64,000 nt of DNA from Nemertoderma westbladi (GCA_032718475.1 JAUCBJ010009157.1:1-64000); one strand, 5' to 3'. Counted from the stretch's first letter, positions 10,220-21,480 are shown. A program made the numbers and translations. The notes: generated from the letters alone by a model not told the origin.

Positions 10220-12616
10220 TTTATCTCTGGAAATGGATTGTTTTCGGCTGGAACCCAGTTCAAGAAGCGAACTGGAAAGCTATGGACTCATAGTGGACCC
10301 AGTGGTCACAAGTCCCAGATAGACCATATTCTGTTTCGTAGGAAATACAGGAGCTCTATACAAGACTGTAATGCATTTACACTTCGACCCTTCTCCAGTG
10401 ATCACCGCCTTATTGTGGCCAAGGTAAGACTTAGTCTGCGTGCTAGCAGAACAACGAAATCTGCCTTGCCGCGGCATGACTGGTCCTCTCTGTTGCAACA
10501 GCCAAGTGTGAGATCCAGCTTCACACTACAGCTGAGCAACAGGTATGAGGCTCTTGCCTCTGAGGCGGCAGATCACTGTGAGGGCTATACTGCCTTTACA
10601 GAAGCAGTTAAGTTAGCAGCTGCAGAAACAGTTCCTGTATACCCTCGAAACAGGAAAAGGGCCCCCTGGACTGACAACAAAATTCAGAAGTGCCGAAATG
10701 ACCTTCATAAGGCGCAGAAAGAGTCCCGACTCAAACAGACTACAGCGGCCAAGAATGCAGTTAAGGCTGCATCTAGGTCCCTGAACAGGCAGTACTCTGT
10801 TAATCTACAGGAGCTAATAAACCAACAGGTTGATGCCATCAATGATGCTGACGACAGCAGGCAATCATCCCAGGCATGGAAATCAATCAATCTGCTTACT
10901 GGGCGGAAAAGCCAACCAACCACCAAGGTTAAGGCTGAATCACCAGCCGATCGCCTCAATGGTTGGAAAGCCCACTTTGAAAAGCTCCTCAATAATGACA
11001 GGGTATTGCCTGATAACTTTATAGAAGTAAAAGTGTCTGAGTCTGTACTCCCAGATATTCCCATTGGCGATATCTCCTTTGCAGAAGTGCAGGCTGCTGC
11101 AAAGAGCATTAAGACCAATCGTGCCAGTGGAGTAGATGGTGTTCCCCCTGAGGTCTTTAAAATACCTGAGTGTTTAAAGCTCATCTATCCCATCATAGTA
11201 GACATGTACCGAACAACAAGAGTCCCACAAGAAATGAAAACAAATAAGTTGGTGCCAGTTCCCAAGAAGGGCAACCTAACACTCTATGGTTCTTTTCGGG
11301 GAATCTCATTGATCTCGATTGCTGCAAAGCTATACAATAGGATTCTATTAAATCGCATCAGGGATCCCATTGAGAGACTGCTCCGTGGAAATCAGAATGG
11401 GTTCCGTAAAGGTCGTGGGACCATGGAGCCCATTTTGGCACTTAGAAGGATAATTGAAGAATTATCAAAAAAGAAAGACAGGCATCTGGCTGTTATCTTT
11501 GTTGACTTCTTCAAGGCCTTTGATTCAGTCTCTCGTTCACGTATGTTCAGCATACTTTCATTATATGGGATTCCTGATGAAATTATTACAGCAATCAGAT
11601 CAGTATACGATGGTTCGACAACATTTGTGTCTACTGTTGACGGTGACACAGAACCATTTGAAGTGTTATGGGGCGTCCTCCAAGGAGACACACTTGCACC
11701 ATTCTTGTTCATTATTGTGGTTGACTATATTCTACGCATGTCCTTAGATCATCATAATGATGATGGGGTGATGATAACTCCACCTACTGGCTCCAGAAGT
11801 CGAGGAAATCCTGCCAAGTACCTAACTGATCTAGACTTTGCTGATGACTTAGGAGTACTCTCAGAATCATTAGAGGGAGCCCAACGGCTCCTCAGCTCAT
11901 TAGAACATGCTGCTTCTAGTGTTGGTCTTTTTATTAACTCCAGAAAGACCAAAATTCTGACCGTTAACTTTGAAAGTCCTCAGCAAGTCTCTGATCGGAT
12001 GAGCATAAGCTCAAAGGATGGTATGCTTGAGCATGTGGACGACTTCTGTTACCTGGGATCATGGATCCGGAAGTCAGGTGAGGACCTTCGAATACGTAAG
12101 GGAAAGGCATGGGCAGCCTTGAATAGGCTTTCCAGGATTTGGAAGTCACCGAGAATTAATCGGAAACTTAAGGTCCGATTATTTAGAGCAGCAGTAGTTC
12201 CAGTACTCCTCTATGGGAGTCCATGCTGGGCTCTAACTGCTGAGGACACCAAATCTCTGGATGGCACATTCACAAGAATGCTACGCCGGGTTCATTGTGT
12301 CAAGTACAATGCACACATCTCCAACCAGACACTATATAACATTGGAGGTGTCTCATTGGTTCCCCCAAGCTTGACACTAGAACAAAACCGCCTCCGCTTT
12401 GCAGGACATTGCTTTCGCCGTGAGGACCAGCCAGTGCATAATCTTGTACTTTGGCAGCCTCATGGAGTGAATAAGCATGGTGGACAGCCCATGACTTTCT
12501 TGAGACGCATCTTAAAGGACACTGGCCTTAAAGATGCGGATGATCTAGCAAATGTCATGGGTGATAGGGAGTTGTGGCGGTGCAATTTTGTTGACAAGCC
12601 GGCACAGCATTCTTAA
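10220..12616 (+). pseudogene. LINE endonuclease-reverse transcriptase, N-terminally truncated
   Basis: The open frame inside the insertion codes about 798 residues without a stop. It starts in the C-terminal part of the AP-type endonuclease (SDHRLIV survives) and contains the whole reverse transcriptase, including the catalytic FADD (Asp pair, near 11837), the GVLQGD block and the downstream thumb region. I see only about five residue differences from the longer copy, so it is young. It lacks a start codon of its own and the endonuclease catalytic N-terminus. An upstream ATG in the flanking DNA is accidental. Confidence 0.85.
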
Positions 12617-12663
12617 AAATGCAGCTGCAATGCAGCATGCCGATCCTAGTAGTAGTAGTAGTA
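10220..12663 (+). mobile_element. 5'-truncated LINE (RTE-like), copy 1
   Basis: From 10220 this is about 99% identical to 14344-16789 of the longer copy and ends with the same short 3' UTR and a (TAG)n tail. The first roughly 1.3 kb (5' UTR and most of the endonuclease) is missing, as expected from incomplete target-primed reverse transcription. The 9-bp direct repeat GGATATTTC flanks it on both sides. Confidence 0.88.
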
Positions 12664-12672
12664 GGATATTTC
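12664..12672. repeat. Target-site duplication (right) of truncated LINE
   Basis: GGATATTTC immediately after the (TAG)n tail, matching 10209-10217. Confidence 0.7.
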
Positions 12673-13010
12673 TTAAAAACATGTGAAATATAACGAGTTA
12701 ATAAGTTAAACTTGCTTATTTTTTTTCCCAATGTAAAGGTGCTCTGTTGCCTAACCCAATTATTACAGTATATATTGAGTATCACAACATTTAGCGATAA
12801 GCCGCCTATCTGGCCGCCATTTCCATCTGAGATTAGTTTCCTTAAGATGATAGTTTTCACATTGCGTTATCGTACATTTCGGAGGATGTGTCGGTTACTC
12901 ATAATATAAACCATCGCCTGGAATAGAGGAAACTTACAAGGATTCCAAATATGTAACATATCTTGATTTTAAAGAGAAATTACCAAGATAAGAGCGTTCT
13001 AAAGTTCTTT
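12673..13010. other. Spacer between the two LINE copies, no gene seen
   Basis: About 340 bases of AT-rich host DNA with no supported feature. Confidence 0.5.
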
Positions 13011-13019
13011 AGGAGAGAG
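13011..13019. repeat. Target-site duplication (left) of LINE copy 2
   Basis: AGGAGAGAG, repeated at 16790-16798 after the LINE tail. The match could be one base longer (T), but that base may belong to the TAG tail. Confidence 0.65.
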
Positions 13020-16000
13020 TTCTTCAGGTCAGGTCAGGTATTCTAGGTCATTGATCAAGAAAACTTGCCACCTCCATGCAGCATAAAGGAGGTGCCACCT
13101 GTAGCTGCATAGACCCTCTTACTAGGGCAAATCTGGTCCTGTAACTAGGACCCCCTTCGTTCTGGGATAAGGACGCCCTTGGTCCTGGATTAAGGACCCA
13201 TATACTTGGCTGCAGGGGTATATGGCCTGACCAGGCAGATGGTGATCTACCAATGGCTGGTTAGGAGTAGAGTGTTCTCATGTCCACTCTGAGGGCACTT
13301 CACTGCGACCTGCACCTGGCAGCAAGGGTATAGGGCATGACCCAGCAGATGAGCTGCAACAGCCAATGGTGGGTCATGTACGCCAGAGTAGATATGGGTG
13401 ATGGGCCTCATATCTGACTCCATTGCGACACCCACCCTGTGGAATGGCAAACCAGGGTGTGGTATTTGCCCCGAGAGCTGACTCGGCAAAAAAGCACCCC
13501 CCAACCCCCACTATGGATTACATTAGCAATGCGGAGGTCCGGCCACTAGAGGCCAGTGGAATTACCGGACACAATCGGCCTCACAGGCGTCTGTTAACTC
13601 CTGACCGGCTGCCTGTCTCACCCCCTACTGGAGAGAGAGCAGCCAACAATTCTTTGAGTCCCTTTCCTGATGACCTTTCTGGCCCAAACCCTGGGTCACC
13701 AGGGAGGCCAGATTGTGATGGGGAGAGGGATTCTGGAGTTGGAGGCTACTCTCATGTTCCACCCCGACCAACAAAGCCATTGGTGAATCTGAGGCAAGTC
13801 ACTAGACTAGCCTCAGTAAACACCCTAACACTCGGGTCCCCAATGCGACAAGGTGAGCTGACTGCCTTGGCAGATAAGCTTTCTCTTAGCGCAGTGGGTG
13901 TTCAAGAGCACCGAATGCAGACTGGACAGACTGATGAGGTTCTGATTAAGGACATGGGGGGCGGTTGGCGACTCGCCCTCGCGTCAGCAGATGATAGTGG
14001 CAATGGTGGAATTGGTCTATTGATGAATCCAACTGCACATGCAGCATTGGACAAAATAGACCAAATCTCTAACCGCATCATCCGTTGCCACTTCTCATGT
14101 TCTGGAAGACTGGCTAAGAAGTTTCCTAAGGTGGTTCTGATTGTGTGCTACTCTCCAACTAGTGTTGCCCCTGTAGAGGAGGTGGAAAATTTCTACCACA
14201 ATCTACAAGCAGCAACTGATGGAGTGGATCAGCATGCATTCTTAACATTCCTGGGAGACTTTAATGCAAGTCTGCATCAATCACCTACATCGCCCTGGGT
14301 CTATAGCAATAGTGTTAACCGAAATTCTGTCCATCTTCAGGATTTTATCTCTGGAAATGGATTGTTTTCGGCTGGAACCCAGTTCAAGAAGCGAACTGGA
14401 AAGCTATGGACTCATAGTGGACCCAGTGGTCACAAGTCCCAGATAGACCATATTCTGTTTCGTAGGAAATACAGGAGCTCTATACAAGACTGTAATGCAT
14501 TTACACTTCGACCCTTCTCCAGTGATCACCGCCTTATTGTGGCCAAGGTAAGACTTAGTCTGCGTGCTAGCAGAACAACGAAATCTGCCTTGCCACGGCA
14601 TGACTGGTCCTCTCTGTTGCAACAGCCAAGTGTGAGATCCAGCTTCACACTACAGCTGAGCAACAGGTATGAGGCTCTTGCCTCTGAGGCGGCAGATCAC
14701 TGTGAGGGCTATACTGCCTTTACAGAAGCAGTTAAGTTAGCAGCTGCAGAAACAGTTCCTGTATACCCTCGAAACAGGAAAAGGGCCCCCTGGACTGACA
14801 ACAAAATTCAGAAGTGCCGAAATGACCTTCATAAGGCGCAGAAAGAGTCCCGACTCAAACAGACTACAGCGGCCAAGAATGCAGTTAAAGCTGCATCTAG
14901 GTCCCTGAACAGGCAGTACTCTGTTAATCTACAGGAGCTAATAAACCAACAGGTTGATGCCATCAATGATGCTGACGACAGCAGGCAATCATCCCAGGCA
15001 TGGAAATCGATCAATCTGCTTACTGGGCGGAAAAGCCAACCAACCACCAAGGTTAAGGCTGAATCACCAGCCGATCGCCTCAATGGTTGGAAAGCCCACT
15101 TTGAAAAGCTCCTCAATAATGACAGGGTATTGCCTGATAACTTTATAGAAGTAAAAGTGTCTGAGTCTGTACTCCCAGATATTCCCATTGGCGATATCTC
15201 CTTTGCAGAAGTGAAGGCTGCTGCAAAGAGCATTAAGACCAATCGTGCCAGTGGAGTAGATGGTATTCCCCCTGAGGTCTTTAAAATACCTGAGTGTTTA
15301 AAGCTCATCTATCCCATCATAGTAGACATGTACCGTACAACAAGAGTCCCACAAGAAATGAAAACAAATAAGTTGGTGCCAGTTCCCAAGAAGGGCAACC
15401 TAACACTCTATGGTTCTTTTCGGGGAATCTCATTGATCTCGATCGCTGCAAAACTATACAATAGAATTCTATTAAATCGCATCAGGGATCCCATTGAGAG
15501 ACTGCTACGTGGAAATCAGAATGGGTTCCGTAAAGGTCGTGGGACCATGGAGCCCATTTTGGCACTTAGAAGGATAATTGAAGAGTTATCAAAAAAGAAA
15601 GACAGGCATCTGGCTGTTATCTTTGTTGACTTCTTCAAGGCCTTTGATTCAGTATCTCGCTCACGTATGTTCAGCATACTTTCATTATATGGGATTCCTG
15701 ATGAAATTATTGCAGCAATCAGATCAGTATACGATGGTTCGACAACATTTGTGTCTACTGTTGACGGTGACACAGAACCATTTGAAGTGTTATGGGGCGT
15801 CCTCCAAGGAGACACACTTGCACCATTCTTGTTCATTATTGTGGTTGACTATGTTCTACGCATGTCCTTAGATCATCATAATGATGATGGGGTGATGATA
15901 ACTCCACCTACTGGCTCCAGAAGTCGAGGAAATCCTGCCAAGTACCTAACTGATCTAGACTTTGCTGATGACTTAGGAGTACTCTCAGAATCATTAGAGG

Positions 16001-16789
16001 GAGCCCAGCGGCTCCTCAGCTCATTAGAACATGCTGCTTCTAGTGTTGGTCTTTTTATTAACTCCAGAAAGACCAAAATTCTGACAGTTAACTTTGAAAG
16101 TCCTCAGCAAGTCTCTGATCGGATGAGCATAAGCTCAAAGGATGGTATGCTTGAGCATGTGGACGACTTCTGTTACCTGGGATCATGGATCCGGAAGTCA
16201 GGTGAGGACCTTCGAATACGTAAGGGAAAGGGATGGGCAGCCTTGAATAGGCTTTCCAGGATTTGGAAGTCACCTAGAATTAATCGGAAACTTAAGGTCC
16301 GATTATTTAGAGCAGCAGTAGTTCCAGTACTCCTCTACGGGAGTCCATGCTGGGCTCTAACTGCTGAGGACACCAAATCTCTGGATGGCACATTCACAAG
16401 AATGCTACGCCGGGTACATTGTGTCAAGTACAATGCACACATCTCCAACCAGACACTATATAACATTGGAGGTGTCTCATTGGTTCCCCCAAGCTTGACA
16501 CTAGAACAAAATCGCCTCCGCTTTGCAGGACATTGCTTTCGCCGTGAGGACCAGCCAGTGCATAATCTTGTACTTTGGCAGCCTCATGGAGTGAATAAGC
16601 ATGGTGGACAGCCCATGACTTTCTTGAGACGCATCTTAAAGGACACTGGCCTTAAAGATGCGGATGATCTAGCAAATGTCATGGGTGATAGGGAGTTGTG
16701 GCGGTGCAATTTTGTTGACAAGCCGGCACAGCATTCTTAAAAATGCAGCTGCAATGCAGCATGCCGATCCTAGTAGTAGTCCTAGTAGT
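13020..16789 (+). mobile_element. Near full-length LINE (RTE-like non-LTR retrotransposon), copy 2
   Basis: A 3.77-kb element with a roughly 420-base 5' UTR, a single long ORF, a very short 3' UTR and a TAG/CCTAG microsatellite tail, flanked by the 9-10-bp duplication AGGAGAGAG. A single ORF with an AP-type endonuclease followed by RT and a short simple-repeat tail suits the RTE side of the LINEs. Clade assignment by eye is tentative. Confidence 0.88.
13444..16740 (+). CDS. LINE ORF: AP endonuclease plus reverse transcriptase
   Basis: A 1098-residue intact ORF from the ATG at 13444; the open frame begins earlier but without an ATG. A Pro-rich leader of about 110 residues is followed by an apurinic-type endonuclease with Glu155 (GVQEHR), Asp272/Asn274 (GDFNA) and Asp361/His362 (SDHRL). 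After a linker comes a reverse transcriptase with FRGISL, GFRKGRGT, the FVDFFKAFD block, GVLQGD and the catalytic FADD at 840-843, then a C-terminal region with LLYGSPCWAL. This enzyme nicks target DNA and copies its own RNA onto the nick. No frameshift or stop is present, so the copy may be competent, though activity cannot be judged from sequence. Confidence 0.9.
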   Translation: MANQGVVFAPRADSAKKHPPTPTMDYISNAEVRPLEASGITGHNRPHRRLLTPDRLPVSPPTGERAANNSLSPFPDDLSGPNPGSPGRPDCDGERDSGVGGYSHVPPRPTKPLVNLRQVTRLASVNTLTLGSPMRQGELTALADKLSLSAVGVQEHRMQTGQTDEVLIKDMGGGWRLALASADDSGNGGIGLLMNPTAHAALDKIDQISNRIIRCHFSCSGRLAKKFPKVVLIVCYSPTSVAPVEEVENFYHNLQAATDGVDQHAFLTFLGDFNASLHQSPTSPWVYSNSVNRNSVHLQDFISGNGLFSAGTQFKKRTGKLWTHSGPSGHKSQIDHILFRRKYRSSIQDCNAFTLRPFSSDHRLIVAKVRLSLRASRTTKSALPRHDWSSLLQQPSVRSSFTLQLSNRYEALASEAADHCEGYTAFTEAVKLAAAETVPVYPRNRKRAPWTDNKIQKCRNDLHKAQKESRLKQTTAAKNAVKAASRSLNRQYSVNLQELINQQVDAINDADDSRQSSQAWKSINLLTGRKSQPTTKVKAESPADRLNGWKAHFEKLLNNDRVLPDNFIEVKVSESVLPDIPIGDISFAEVKAAAKSIKTNRASGVDGIPPEVFKIPECLKLIYPIIVDMYRTTRVPQEMKTNKLVPVPKKGNLTLYGSFRGISLISIAAKLYNRILLNRIRDPIERLLRGNQNGFRKGRGTMEPILALRRIIEELSKKKDRHLAVIFVDFFKAFDSVSRSRMFSILSLYGIPDEIIAAIRSVYDGSTTFVSTVDGDTEPFEVLWGVLQGDTLAPFLFIIVVDYVLRMSLDHHNDDGVMITPPTGSRSRGNPAKYLTDLDFADDLGVLSESLEGAQRLLSSLEHAASSVGLFINSRKTKILTVNFESPQQVSDRMSISSKDGMLEHVDDFCYLGSWIRKSGEDLRIRKGKGWAALNRLSRIWKSPRINRKLKVRLFRAAVVPVLLYGSPCWALTAEDTKSLDGTFTRMLRRVHCVKYNAHISNQTLYNIGGVSLVPPSLTLEQNRLRFAGHCFRREDQPVHNLVLWQPHGVNKHGGQPMTFLRRILKDTGLKDADDLANVMGDRELWRCNFVDKPAQHS

Positions 16790-16798
16790 AGGAGAGAG
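16790..16798. repeat. Target-site duplication (right) of LINE copy 2
   Basis: AGGAGAGAG after the LINE tail. It runs into a GA/G-rich tract that ends in a G20 run at 16802-16821. Confidence 0.6.
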
Positions 16799-17528
16799 AG
16801 AGGGGGGGGGGGGGGGGGGGGCTATACATACAATAAATAATTTATATTAGAAAGAAAATTATGTTACTTTTGGAAACTCATAATCTCAACTATTTTTCCT
16901 CCAAAAATATATATATAATGATTTAGTGTGAAATTGGAAACAGATATTTTGGCATCCCCATCCCCACAATTTTACTGCGCGTAAATCAGTTTCGGTCCAA
17001 ACTTTTTTTCAATTAAATGGGTGTCTTCTCCTCCATAAACCTAAATATTGCACAAGTAGAACTCAGCTATTCTCTATCTTGTTCATAATGATTTGGAAGA
17101 AACCGGAATTTATGGTTGACAATAAATTAATCAATTGTTGTTTAATTTTAATTTAGTTCAGCCATCGTACAAATTATAATCACATTTACCGCCGGGATAT
17201 AAAAAGCTATAAAACCGAAATACTGAAACTTCAACCAAAGAGCGGTATAGAACGGGATATAAAGTATTTATATTTACACTGTACATTCTTATTATAAAAG
17301 TTTTACTTACTGGCTATAAAAATATCACTGTTTGATTAGCTTATAAATAAGTATATGAAAAAAAGTATATCTCTTGTTGTTATATCAACGCCGACACAAC
17401 ATGGTTGGTTATTACACAATCAATCCCTACAGAGTTATTATCCGTTATTACGGCCTGCAGGCCTGTCGGTAGTAGAACTCCCAACTCAACTTATCAACCC
17501 CAATCGATTCGTACTGTAGTTACTATAA
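16799..17528. other. Intergenic, no gene seen; G20 run
   Basis: Contains an uninterrupted run of 20 G (16802-16821), then AT-rich sequence downstream of the 3' end of epsilon-tubulin. No other supported feature. Confidence 0.5.
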
Positions 17529-19025
17529 CTATAATACTAAGGAAGAAGCAGATGGGTACACCTTCAGTCGGGGAACCAACTGATGGCGTTTACCCAAAGT
17601 TTCGTCCAATTCTCTGTACTCGGCAATCTGTGAGTTGAGACTCTCTAGACTGTCTGCGAACTCCGCCATACTGAAACCATCGACGCCGGTGTAGTGGTGC
17701 GTGTGGGCCTTGCGTCTGTACAATTTGTTGAAACGATCCCTCAACCCGGTCATGGTCTCTCTGATACAGGTGTTATTGGCGAGGGTGAGTAAGGAGTACG
17801 GGATGCCTACCGGGGCGACGGAACACAAACCCGTCTTCCATCCCTGGCGGTTCCAGTAGACGAAATCCAATTTGGAGGACCAAGTCTCGATGTTACGACG
17901 GATATCTGAGACTTCCACGTTGCCTCTGAGTAAAAGCGCGCAGGCGAGGTATAGATGGTGTCTGGGGTTCGCCTTAATCAGTTGGAACTCGGGGGAGAAC
18001 GCGTCGGAGAACATGTGATCGAGGCGGGAGGTGGGGGCGCGGACGTCCTTAGTGGCGTAGAGCGGAGTCAGACTGCTCGTTAGGTAATGGAGACGCGGGA
18101 AGGGGACTAGGTTGGTCGAGATTTCGTTGAGATCGACATTTAAGGATCCTTCGAATCGAGCGCTGCTCGTCATATTGAGTAGTAAGTTGGCAACGATGTT
18201 GTTCATCGAATCAAATGGTTTATCCTGTTGGTCGACTCCACCGGATTGCTGGGTGACCGCGGATTTGGGTTTAACCGCTACTTTCTCCCCGATGTTCACT
18301 CGTTTTCCGGGTTTCTCCGGTTGCGCCGTGGCGGTTATACGGTTCACCAGATCGATCAACGACTGATTCTCTATAGGGAGGACGCAGTCGGCGTTTTCGG
18401 TAAGTTGATTCATCGCGAGTACCGAGTTGTAGGGCGACGTGACGACGTCGTCCTCGGCAGAAGGGTAAACCGCGATGACAAACCTGAAAACATCGGGGAA
18501 TTCGTCGCGAAGCTCGCGAAGAACCATCGTTCCGAGTCCGGAACCCGTTCCGCCGCCCATCGAGTGCAGAACAAAGAAGCTCTGCAGACAGTCGCAGTGC
18601 TCGGCGCTTCGTCGGAGAGTATCCACGATGCGGTCCCGGTACGCCGTCCCGTAGACCCGGTACCCGACCGCCCAGTTGTTACCGGACCCCGAAACGTCCG
18701 TGACTAACTGACTCTCGTCGAACAGGCCCCCTAGCGGCCCTTGCAGGATCTGTTTCACGACGCCTTCCTCCATGTCTAGGAGAACGGCCCGCGCTTTCAG
18801 CGATCGGATTTTGTTTTTCCCGCTCCCCACCGGAATGTCGCTTCCCCCCATAGTTAGGCCGTCGTCGCCCCCTCGTTCGTCCACATTCCGGAAGAAACTG
18901 CTCACCGTTTCGTCGTACACCCCCTGGCGGTTGACGCTGGCGTGTTCGCGCAATGCTAGGTCCCAGAAACGGTAGCCAATCTGGTTGCCACACTGTCCCA
19001 CCTGAACTACAATGCTCTGAGTCAT
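17529..19025 (-). CDS. TUBE1: Epsilon-tubulin
   Basis: A 498-residue single-exon gene whose start MTQSIVVQVGQCGNQIG matches the family N-terminus. The tubulin GTP-binding signature GGGTGSG is at 157-163, and SGSGNNWAVG, DCVLPIENQSL, NNIVANLLLN and SARFEGSLN are typical of epsilon-tubulin rather than alpha, beta or gamma. Epsilon-tubulin acts at centrioles and basal bodies, where with delta-tubulin it is needed for triplet microtubules, so the organism most likely builds triplet-containing centrioles. The length is slightly above the usual 475 or so because of insertions at about 52-70 and 230-250. ATG context is acceptable (A at -3). The absence of introns is unusual for an animal. I see no poly(A) tail or flanking duplication that would mark a retrocopy. 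Neighbours are unrelated. Confidence 0.95.
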   Translation of the reverse strand: MTQSIVVQVGQCGNQIGYRFWDLALREHASVNRQGVYDETVSSFFRNVDERGGDDGLTMGGSDIPVGSGKNKIRSLKARAVLLDMEEGVVKQILQGPLGGLFDESQLVTDVSGSGNNWAVGYRVYGTAYRDRIVDTLRRSAEHCDCLQSFFVLHSMGGGTGSGLGTMVLRELRDEFPDVFRFVIAVYPSAEDDVVTSPYNSVLAMNQLTENADCVLPIENQSLIDLVNRITATAQPEKPGKRVNIGEKVAVKPKSAVTQQSGGVDQQDKPFDSMNNIVANLLLNMTSSARFEGSLNVDLNEISTNLVPFPRLHYLTSSLTPLYATKDVRAPTSRLDHMFSDAFSPEFQLIKANPRHHLYLACALLLRGNVEVSDIRRNIETWSSKLDFVYWNRQGWKTGLCSVAPVGIPYSLLTLANNTCIRETMTGLRDRFNKLYRRKAHTHHYTGVDGFSMAEFADSLESLNSQIAEYRELDETLGKRHQLVPRLKVYPSASSLVL

Positions 19026-19293
19026 ACTACTGTTTGATTATGTGATCAGTTAGTTGATAGCCAAGGACCACGCCAGGTTAAATCAAGATACGGTCTCTTC
19101 TCTCCTAACACGGTGTTGGTTTGATTCTACCCTACTGGCATTTTGAGTTTTGTAATTGTAACACGGTCTTAAAAACATTAACATTAGACAATTCTGCACT
19201 TTGATTAGGGCAGCAATATGCTGCCAGTCATAAGAAAATTTACTGTGTTGCTAAGCAACATCATTCGAATCGAAAGTTACTATGGCTAAGCCA
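19026..19293. other. TUBE1 upstream region
   Basis: Roughly 270 bases between the TUBE1 start and the hAT-like element; the TUBE1 promoter is presumably here. No distinct core motif recognised. Confidence 0.4.
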
Positions 19294-20297
19294 CGTCCAC
19301 ACAGGGGCATACTGGCCTGTTGTGCAACCGGGCAAATTGGCCTGTTGTGGCCTGCTCTGCAATACTAGGCTATCTTTTAATAATATTTTTTAATATCCTT
19401 TAGATGGTCTAGAAATTAAATTACTTGTCCTAGATTCTTTTTTAAAAATACCTACCGGTACCATGTTTTATAACATACCAAATTAACCAATATTCCTGTC
19501 TTTCACTAAATTAATTTAATATAGATTTAATGGGAATTTCAAATCTGAAAACGGCTTAGAGAGATCTCCTTTAGTTCTCGAGATATCGTGGAAAATCTGT
19601 CTGCCAATCTGTCTGTCAAAATGTAAAACAGACAGACAAAAAACCGACAGACGGACATTCTATATTCCACCATATGTTAAATCTGACATCGGAAATGAAA
19701 TCAGCGACCCCGAAAACCCCCATAAATATAATTGTAGCTCGATGGTGTGCTTCCTTCCCCTCAGAAACTATTAATTAACCAACCAGACCCCATAGGCCTA
19801 TCGGTAGATTATCTCAGAATGACATTTTTCCATTTGCAATTTCTAAACCTTTTTTGCAATTTTTGCTTTATATATAAGGTAATTTCATAAGCTTCGATAA
19901 ATTTCACGCACTTTCCTTTATTTAATAATATTTCCCCTCTTTTAAATGAAAATTAACAAAAAAACATGGGTTTTTTCAATTTCAATAAAATGTAATTTTT
20001 TTTACAAAATTGCCAATTATCATAAATAGGAAACGAAAATAAAAAAAGTGCGTGAAAAAAATGATAAAAATGAACATATGCTGGTTCCAAAAAATGTGGT
20101 ATCGGAAAATAATAATGGAAAATAACAGAGGAGAAATCTTATTGGCGAAATTTTTAAAATATCATGCAGGACACTAGGGGGCGCTAAAAATAATTTTTTT
20201 TCAAATATCATTTTCCTTTTTCACCTGGGCTGGCCTGGTGTACAGTAGTAGTTTGCCCGGCCTGGTTATTTTTTCCCAGTACGCCCCTGCATCCACA
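19294..20297. mobile_element. hAT-like non-autonomous DNA transposon with 8-bp target duplication
   Basis: The element proper is 19302-20289 (988 bp). Its ends are CAGGGGCATACTGG and, on the opposite strand, CAGGGGCGTACTGG (13 of 14 bases agree). CAGGGGCG-type ends are common in hAT elements. The 8 bases on each side are CGTCCACA (19294-19301) and CATCCACA (20290-20297), a one-mismatch 8-bp duplication as expected for hAT. A GGCCTG-rich subterminal zone occurs at both ends. Inside, an imperfect GTCTGTCTG/CAGACAGAC hairpin lies near 19595-19656. No transposase ORF is present. Confidence 0.75.
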
Positions 20298-20325
20298 CAG
20301 AGGTGAACAGGGGTATTGATAGGTA

Positions 20326-20456
20326 TAACAAAACAACCAAATTTATTATTGGTAACCAAAACAACGTAATTTATTATTGGTAACCAAAATAGCCTAATTT
20401 AATATTGATAAACAAAACAACCTAATTTATTATTGGTAACCAAAACAACCTAATAC
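20326..20456. repeat. 28-bp tandem repeat, about 4.5 copies
   Basis: The unit AACCAAAACAACNTAATTTA followed by TTATTGGT repeats head to tail with a few substitutions, just outside the hAT-like element. Confidence 0.75.
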
Positions 20457-21480
20457 CGAGCTATACCGACTAATAAGCAAGGTTGACTACTAAAAGGCGT
20501 AGCGATCTATGCCGAGCTACCCTAGACCGTGCTAATACTGTAATAGAGCCACCCATGCCATAGGATAGACAAAGGTATATCGACCTATACCTAGCTTTGT
20601 CACAGTTTCAAAAATACCCCCTGAATCTCCTAGACGATAGCGTTTGCGGCGCAAGTATGATAAAAATAAAATGCCTGTAAATGGTATCGTGTGTATCGTG
20701 TATTGTATATTTCGTTTATTGGACCTGCAATGATGGAGATAATTATAACAGGAATTTATGGTGATATATTTCAGAGACAATTAACTTTATACTAAATAAA
20801 TATTACTTTAATATTAGAAAATAGTTTTCAAATATTGCGGAAAAATGTGGCAATTAAAATTAAAAAAAGGTCAATAAATCTCTCTAGAACTCAATATTCC
20901 GCACTTAAAGTGTAATACAGTAGTTGCATTACGGATCCCGATAAAATCTGTCATTTATTATAATAAAACTAAAATAAAACGTTGTATGTAACTCTATTGT
21001 GAGGTATAGAGCATGCAGCTGGGATGGCCCAGATTACATGACGCATGTAGATATGGATTACCCCCCCCCCCCCCCCCCCACATATTATAGGATAACATTT
21101 TATTAGATTATAAATTAGATATTAACTTAGACCTACATTCTTCCGAGTGAAATATTGCTAGTAACAAAACTATTGGCGTACATATAATTTTTATTTTAAT
21201 CAGTTTTTTTTATTTACCGGTATGTCAATTTTGAAAATTTCAAAATTATTTTTTTAACCTAGAAACTCTGTAACCCCCAAATTAATCACAAAAAAGCCAC
21301 AAAATACATACGTGAAAATTACTATGTCTATGTAATTTTAAAATATTGGAAAGTTTGTAAAGCTCAGCATTCAACGCTGATATTTACAAAACATTTGAAA
21401 CTCCCGTAAGCCTATAATATTTTCTTATAATAACTTGTTTATGTTAATGTAGGCTAAAATAATACGAGACAGGAGGGATA
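20457..21480. other. Intergenic, no gene seen; C19 run
   Basis: AT-rich spacer with degenerate CTATACCGAGCTA-type repeats near 20457-20610, similar to 25028-25140, and a run of 19 C at 21061-21079. No coding evidence. Confidence 0.45.

Noticed and set aside
10705-16273. Minus- and plus-strand ORFs of 60-159 codons inside the LINEs
   Set aside because: Shadows of the RT ORF, duplicated in both copies at the same relative place.
18228-18993. ORFs of 67-159 codons overlapping TUBE1
   Set aside because: Off-frame shadows of a well-supported gene in GC-richer coding DNA.
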